27,150 bases of DNA from Clostridia bacterium. GTDB lineage: Bacteria; Bacillota_A; Clostridia; RUG12999. The DNA is taken from NCBI GenBank assembly GCA_017558425.1, contig JAFYVD010000050.1, positions 1 through 27,150 on the forward strand, given 5' to 3'. The notes beneath the pieces were generated by a model. It worked only from the letters and a program-made list of their open reading frames with translations. It searched no databases and was not told the DNA's origin. Numbering within the stretch: position 1 is the first letter of the stretch; each line of letters begins with the position of its first letter. The translations under genes and the position numbers were made by a program. This document shows, piece after piece, positions 24,265-27,150 of the stretch.

Positions 24265-24305
24265 CCCCGAAAACTGCGTTATAATGCGGTTTTCGGGGCT
24301 TTTAT
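24265..24305 (+). terminator. Rho-independent terminator after guaA
   Basis: CCCCGAAAAC (24265-24274) pairs perfectly with GTTTTCGGGG (24289-24298), with further inner pairing and a T-rich tail. It ends the chromosomal operon just before the mobile element. Confidence 0.85.
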
Positions 24306-24313
24306 TTTGAAAT

Positions 24314-24333
24314 TGATAACAGAATGATAACAG
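24314..24333. repeat. Two direct TGATAACAG repeats at the element end
   Basis: TGATAACAG occurs at 24314-24322 and again at 24325-24333, an 11-base period close to one helical turn. The reverse complement CTGTTATCA occurs at 24838-24846, on the other side of the repressor gene. They may be integrase arm sites or part of the attachment site. Confidence 0.55.
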
Positions 24334-24336
24334 TTG

Positions 24337-24819
24337 TTATTTTTCAGTATTGTTTTTCAGTTTCTTAAGTTCTTCATGTACGCGTTCAGCCTTAATTCGA
24401 GGATAACTGTAACGCCACATATCATATTCTTCTTTAATTATTTCACCTGATTTAAGTTTTTCCAATTCGCTGCTCCATGAGCTAAGCATTTTGCTTACGG
24501 CTCTTGTAGCGGCGTTTTTATTTTCTACGGACAAGTGCACTTGACCGTCTGTTTCTTTAGGAACAATGCCGTATTCATCCTCTAAATAGAAAAGTGCGTG
24601 AAGAACACCTTCGTAGCTTTCTAAATTAGGATCGGAAATGGCAAATATACTAATACCTAAAGCATCTGCAATTTTCTTAAGCTGCTTTTCAGAGGGTGTT
24701 CGGTTTCCTAATTCATAGTTACGGATTGCCGGTTCACTCATTCCTGCCCTTTGTGCTAATTCCTTCTGCGATAAGCCAAAAGCTGTACGGAACCGCTTAA
24801 TCTTCTTTCCAACATCCAT
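24337..24819 (-). CDS. XRE-family repressor (Cro/CI-type HTH)
   Basis: This is a 160-residue protein. Residues 1-60 form a helix-turn-helix of the XRE family: VGKKIKRFRTAFGLSQKELA, then RAGMSEPAIRNYELGNRTPS and LKKIADALGIS. The C-terminal 90 residues are charged and helical, without a recognisable protease (LexA-like) motif, so release from repression probably does not use RecA-driven self-cleavage. GGAGG precedes the start. It is divergent from the excisionase and integrase genes across a 225-base control region with palindromic operators, and so most likely keeps the element silent. A degenerate operator overlaps its own promoter area, suggesting autoregulation. Confidence 0.9.
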   Translation of the reverse strand: MDVGKKIKRFRTAFGLSQKELAQRAGMSEPAIRNYELGNRTPSEKQLKKIADALGISIFAISDPNLESYEGVLHALFYLEDEYGIVPKETDGQVHLSVENKNAATRAVSKMLSSWSSELEKLKSGEIIKEEYDMWRYSYPRIKAERVHEELKKLKNNTEK

Positions 24820-24851
24820 AATAATACCTCCAAATTACTGTTATCAAAATA

Positions 24852-24893
24852 GTTTATGTACCTATTATAACATAAACAGTTCAAAAATGAAAT
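24852..24893 (-). promoter_or_regulatory. Repressor promoter region with inverted repeat and degenerate operator
   Basis: A minus-strand TATAAT lies at 24869-24864, flanked by the perfect inverted repeat GTTTATGT (24852-24859) and ACATAAAC (24870-24877). Next to it, 24878-24893 reads AGTTC-6-GAAAT, an imperfect copy of the AGTTC-6-GAACT operators further right. It covers the expected -35 area of the repressor gene. Confidence 0.5.
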
Positions 24894-24958
24894 ACCTATT
24901 TTAAATATTTGTGAAAAATATAGAAATATGAAATTTTTGTGAACACAGACAAAAGGTA

Positions 24959-24987
24959 TTGACAGTTCATATCCGAACTGATATAAT
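24959..24987 (+). promoter_or_regulatory. Consensus promoter of the excisionase-integrase operon
   Basis: TTGACA (24959-24964), a 17-base spacer, and TATAAT (24982-24987). Both boxes are perfect consensus. The spacer is almost filled by the first operator, so repressor binding would block RNA polymerase. Confidence 0.85.
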
Positions 24988-25015
24988 ACAAATACACAGT
25001 TCGGATATGAACTGT
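24962..25015. promoter_or_regulatory. Pair of palindromic operators in perfect inverted repeat
   Basis: The 19-base arm at 24962-24980 is the exact reverse complement of 24997-25015. Each arm contains its own palindrome AGTTC-6-GAACT (24964-24979 and 24998-25013). Operator centres are 34 bases apart, about three helical turns, one within the promoter spacer and one just after the transcription start. They are the likely binding sites of the adjacent XRE repressor. Confidence 0.82.
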
Positions 25016-25044
25016 AAAAATAATTAAGGAAGGAGGACTTCGTT

Positions 25045-25248
25045 ATGAATAAAAAGTTGATGATTTCTGCCGATGAGGTAGCGGAAGCTTTGGGGGTATC
25101 AATGTCCCATGCTTATAAAATCGTGCGACTGTTAAATAAAGATTTAGAAGCAAAAGGCTTTATAACAGTTGCAGGCAGAGTAAGCAGAAGATACTTTGAA
25201 GAAAAATTTTATGGATCAGAAGGAGTGATTACAAATGTCGGTGCATAA
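25045..25248 (+). CDS. Small helix-turn-helix protein, excisionase-like
   Basis: This 67-residue protein begins with a winged-helix/HTH pattern ISADEVAEALGVSMSHAYKIVRLLNKDL, followed by GRVSRRYFEEKFYG. This is similar in shape to the small DNA-binding proteins (excisionase or AlpA-like) encoded before integrases in Firmicute elements. AGGAGG precedes the start. It overlaps the integrase start by 14 bases, so the two are co-translated. It likely sets the direction of recombination, or activates transfer genes; the exact role cannot be read. Confidence 0.8.
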   Translation: MNKKLMISADEVAEALGVSMSHAYKIVRLLNKDLEAKGFITVAGRVSRRYFEEKFYGSEGVITNVGA

Positions 25249-26311
25249 GGACAAAAAGACAGGTAAATGGTTTGTATCGTGCCGATATGACAATTGGGAT
25301 GGTGCAAGAAAGCAAAAGGTTAAGCGAGGTTTTGAAACCAAGCGAGAGGCTTTAAGTTGGGAACGTGAGTTTTTGCAAGTAAAAAGCTCAAATCTTGATA
25401 TGACATTCGAGTCGTTTGTGAAATTGTATCTTGAAGACCGAAAGGCAAGGATAAAGAAAAATACGCTTTTTACTAAAACTCACATTATCGAAAACAAAAT
25501 TCTTCCGTATTTCAAGGACAGAAAAATGTCAGAAATCAAAGCTACCGATATTATTGCATGGCAAAATAAGATTATGGCCGAAAAAGATATATTCGGCGAA
25601 CCGCATTCGCCAACTTATCTTAAAACCATACATAATCAGATTAGTGCAATATTCAATCATGCTTGTAATTTCTATAGCTTGTCCGAAAATCCTGCGAGAA
25701 AGGCAGGAAATATGGGTAAGGAAAAGACAAAGGAAATGCTTGTGTGGACAAAGGAAGAATATCTTAAGTTCGCTGACGAGATGATGGATAAGCCACAAGC
25801 ATTCTGTGCGTTTGAAATCCTATATTGGTGCGGATTACGAGTTGGAGAGTTGTTGGCGCTTACGCCGGCAGATTTCGATTTTGAAAATGCAACACTGAGG
25901 ATAAACAAGTCTTATCAAAGACTTGAACGAGAAGATGTTGTAACAGATCCAAAAACACTTTGCAGTATCCGAACAATAACAATGCCTGATTTTCTTAATG
26001 ATGAAGTAAAGGAATATATCGGCATGTTATACGGAATCGGTGAAAATGACAGAATTTTCGATTTCACTAAGAGTTTTCTTCATCACGAAATGAAACGAGG
26101 TGCAGAGGCTGCAGGTGTTAAAAAACTGACATTGCATCAGCTAAGACATTCACATGTAAGTTTGTTGATCAGTATGGGTTTTACGGCTGTGGCAATTGCT
26201 AAACGTGTAGGACATGAGAGTATTGATATAACTTACAGATATGCTCATATGTTCCCGAGTGAGCAAGTAGCGATGGCTGATAAGCTAAATATTGAAAGAG
26301 GTGGTTGCTAA
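25235..26311 (+). CDS. int: Tyrosine recombinase / integrase
   Basis: This is a 358-residue protein. An N-terminal arm-binding domain (about 1-55, VHKDKKTGKWFVSCRYD, then FETKREA) is followed by a SAM-like core-binding domain (about 58-160). The catalytic domain carries Arg202 in CGLRVGELLAL, His301 and Arg304 in HQLRHSH, His327 in VGHES, and the probable nucleophile Tyr336 in YRYAHMFP. All key residues are present, so the enzyme looks active. The start lies inside the upstream HTH gene, with AGAAGGAG-type sequence (25217-25224) before it. The stop (TAA) is directly followed by the ATG of the MobC-like gene. It would catalyse insertion and excision of this element, probably at the guaA 3' end. 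Confidence 0.94.
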   Translation: MSVHKDKKTGKWFVSCRYDNWDGARKQKVKRGFETKREALSWEREFLQVKSSNLDMTFESFVKLYLEDRKARIKKNTLFTKTHIIENKILPYFKDRKMSEIKATDIIAWQNKIMAEKDIFGEPHSPTYLKTIHNQISAIFNHACNFYSLSENPARKAGNMGKEKTKEMLVWTKEEYLKFADEMMDKPQAFCAFEILYWCGLRVGELLALTPADFDFENATLRINKSYQRLEREDVVTDPKTLCSIRTITMPDFLNDEVKEYIGMLYGIGENDRIFDFTKSFLHHEMKRGAEAAGVKKLTLHQLRHSHVSLLISMGFTAVAIAKRVGHESIDITYRYAHMFPSEQVAMADKLNIERGGC

Positions 26312-26638
26312 ATGGAGAAAAAGCTTGATGCAAAGGGCAGATGGCGCAACAAGGCTTCATCGTTTATGATGTCACCTGAAGAGTGGGAGGATTTAGACAC
26401 TCGTGTAAGACTATCAGGGCTTACAAAGCAAGAATATATGATAAGACGATTACTTGAACGAGATGTAGTGGTTCAGCCTAACACACGAGTGTTTAAGGCA
26501 CTTAGAAACCAAATGACTGAAATCTTAACCGAACTCAGGCGTATCGAAAATGGTGCAAATGTTGATGATGAACTCCTTGCAACAATAATGACTGTTGCAG
26601 AAACTTACAACGGTCTTGAAGAAAAGAAAAAGTCCTAA
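26312..26638 (+). CDS. MobC-like plasmid mobilization / relaxosome accessory protein
   Basis: This 108-residue basic protein has an N-terminal pattern of ribbon-helix-helix mobilization factors: NKASSFMMSPEEWEDLDTRV, then RLSGLTKQEYMIRRLL. A C-terminal helical segment follows (FKALRNQMTEILTELRRI). Such proteins bind the origin of transfer and help the relaxase open DNA. The similarity is judged by eye and a general RHH regulator is possible. Its start directly abuts the integrase stop. Its stop codon lies within a hairpin, and the next 90 bases are rich in further hairpins, a setting compatible with an origin of transfer beside its binding protein. Confidence 0.75.
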   Translation: MEKKLDAKGRWRNKASSFMMSPEEWEDLDTRVRLSGLTKQEYMIRRLLERDVVVQPNTRVFKALRNQMTEILTELRRIENGANVDDELLATIMTVAETYNGLEEKKKS

Positions 26639-26730
26639 AGTATCGGTAAATACCTTAGGACAAGGAATGTGGTAAGAACCACAACCCCAACAATGGTATT
26701 TTACCACATTCCTATTGATTTTTCAATAGG
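26632..26730. other. Hairpin-dense segment before the AAA ATPase gene (attenuator or origin candidate)
   Basis: The following pairings are exact. GTCCTAA (26632-26638) pairs with TTAGGAC (26655-26661). TGTGGT (26668-26673) pairs with ACCACA (26678-26683). TGGTA (26694-26698) pairs with TACCA (26702-26706). CCTATTGA (26711-26718) pairs with TCAATAGG (26723-26730). Competing with the second and third, GGAATGTGGTAA (26664-26675) pairs with TTACCACATTCC (26701-26712). The last hairpin ends inside the AGGAGGTG ribosome site of the ATPase gene. Confidence 0.65.
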
Positions 26731-26742
26731 AGGTGAAGAAAA

Positions 26743-27150
26743 TTGTCGAAATTGAAGCTGATAAATATGGAAGATGTGGAAGTCGAAGAAGTAAAATGGC
26801 TTATTTATCCTTTTATTCCGTATGGAAAGATAACGATAATTCAAGGGGATCCCGGTGAGGGAAAAACAACTCTTGTACTTCAGATTATCGCAAGGCTTAC
26901 CAAAGGCGAAAGCATTGTAAATGAAGAAGCAAAAGAACCGATAAATGTTATCTATCAAACGGCAGAGGATGGATTGGCAGATACAATTAAACCTCGTTTG
27001 TTATCTGCTGATGCAGATTGCTCAAAAGTTCTTGTAATTGATGATAAGGACACACCGCTTACGATGCGTGATGTACGCCTTGAACAAGCTATCATCGAAA
27101 CAAATGCAAAACTTGTTGTTTTAGATCCTATACAAGGGTTCTTGGGCGCA
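26743..27150 (+). CDS. RepA/AAA-type ATPase (3'-truncated by window edge)
   Basis: The start is TTG at 26743, seven bases after a perfect AGGAGGTG (26728-26735); 136 codons are visible and the frame is open to the window end. The Walker A motif GDPGEGKTT lies at about residues 34-42, followed by YQTAEDG and a Walker B-like strand LVVLDPIQGFLG. This is the RecA-fold pattern of AAA_25/RepA-type hexameric helicases encoded in plasmids and integrative elements, which unwind DNA at a replication origin. The full length, and whether a helicase or primase partner follows, cannot be seen. An internal ATG (codon 9) is a weaker start candidate because it lacks a ribosome site. Confidence 0.85.
   Translation, partial: MSKLKLINMEDVEVEEVKWLIYPFIPYGKITIIQGDPGEGKTTLVLQIIARLTKGESIVNEEAKEPINVIYQTAEDGLADTIKPRLLSADADCSKVLVIDDKDTPLTMRDVRLEQAIIETNAKLVVLDPIQGFLGA

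Larger units (their letters stand above)
24306..27150. mobile_element. Left part of an integrated mobilizable/conjugative element at the guaA 3' end
   Basis: The segment holds, in order, an XRE repressor, an operator region, an excisionase-like HTH protein, a tyrosine integrase, a MobC-like protein and a RepA/AAA ATPase cut by the window edge. This gene order is typical of integrative mobilizable or conjugative elements of Firmicutes. The exact left border is not proven: it is placed just after the guaA terminator, but the attachment core could lie inside the last bases of guaA. The right end is not in the window. Confidence 0.75.

Noticed and set aside
24962..25015. CRISPR-like repeat unit
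   Set aside because: There are only two copies, in inverted orientation, around a promoter; operators explain them better.
1..27150. tRNA, rRNA and riboswitch genes
   Set aside because: No cloverleaf-like ends, rRNA signatures or known riboswitch cores were recognised by eye in any intergenic gap.

Overview
The window looks like chromosome of an anaerobic, low-to-mid-GC Firmicute of the class Clostridia, probably an uncultured gut-type or fibre-degrading lineage. This rests on strong AGGAGG-type ribosome sites, sigma-A-type promoters, tightly packed co-directional genes, a meso-diaminopimelate dehydrogenase, the TIGR03960/DUF2344 gene pair, the ACT/PFL(DUF711) gene pair and DprA. The genus cannot be fixed from the sequence. 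No rRNA, tRNA or CRISPR array was seen. No stretch over 300 bases lacks a gene.

Left part (1-6100): two tandem genes for very large paralogous secreted proteins, the first cut by the window edge. The complete copy has a signal peptide, an SLH-like N-terminal region, a beta-rich module, a long probably alpha-helical region and a beta-rich C-terminus. This layout recalls cell-surface polysaccharide-active proteins, but no family was recognised with certainty. The 3' ends of the two genes are almost identical in DNA, while their middles are much more diverged. From 6108 to 7849 an EamA-type exporter and an AraC-type regulator diverge from a compact region in which two promoters interleave.

Middle part (7850-18690): a long operon runs mscL, TIGR03960 radical SAM protein, DUF2344 protein, proB, proA, dprA, with overlaps or gaps under 15 bases. 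proB has an in-frame TAA in an otherwise intact reading frame. A 31-residue cysteine-rich membrane microprotein follows on the minus strand. A second operon then carries an ACT-domain protein, a PFL/DUF711 protein, a family 20 glycoside hydrolase and a YbaK-type Cys-tRNA(Pro) deacylase. A minus-strand four-helix membrane protein with cysteine-rich ends separates it from the next operon.

Right part (18750-24260): a four-gene operon (SDR oxidoreductase, amidohydrolase, SGNH hydrolase, beta-sandwich protein) looks like a small catabolic cluster with an unidentified substrate. Then come ddh (lysine and cell-wall diaminopimelate synthesis) and a GMP synthase that has only the ATP-pyrophosphatase half and no glutaminase domain.

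Right edge (about 24300-27150): directly after the GMP synthase gene begins an integrated mobile element. It holds a minus-strand XRE repressor, a control region with a perfect pair of inverted operators around a consensus promoter, a small helix-turn-helix (excisionase-like) protein, a tyrosine integrase, a MobC-like protein, a hairpin-dense 100-base segment and the start of a RepA/AAA-type ATPase that runs off the window. The module reads as a mobilizable or conjugative element whose left end lies at the 3' end of guaA. Its right end is outside the window.
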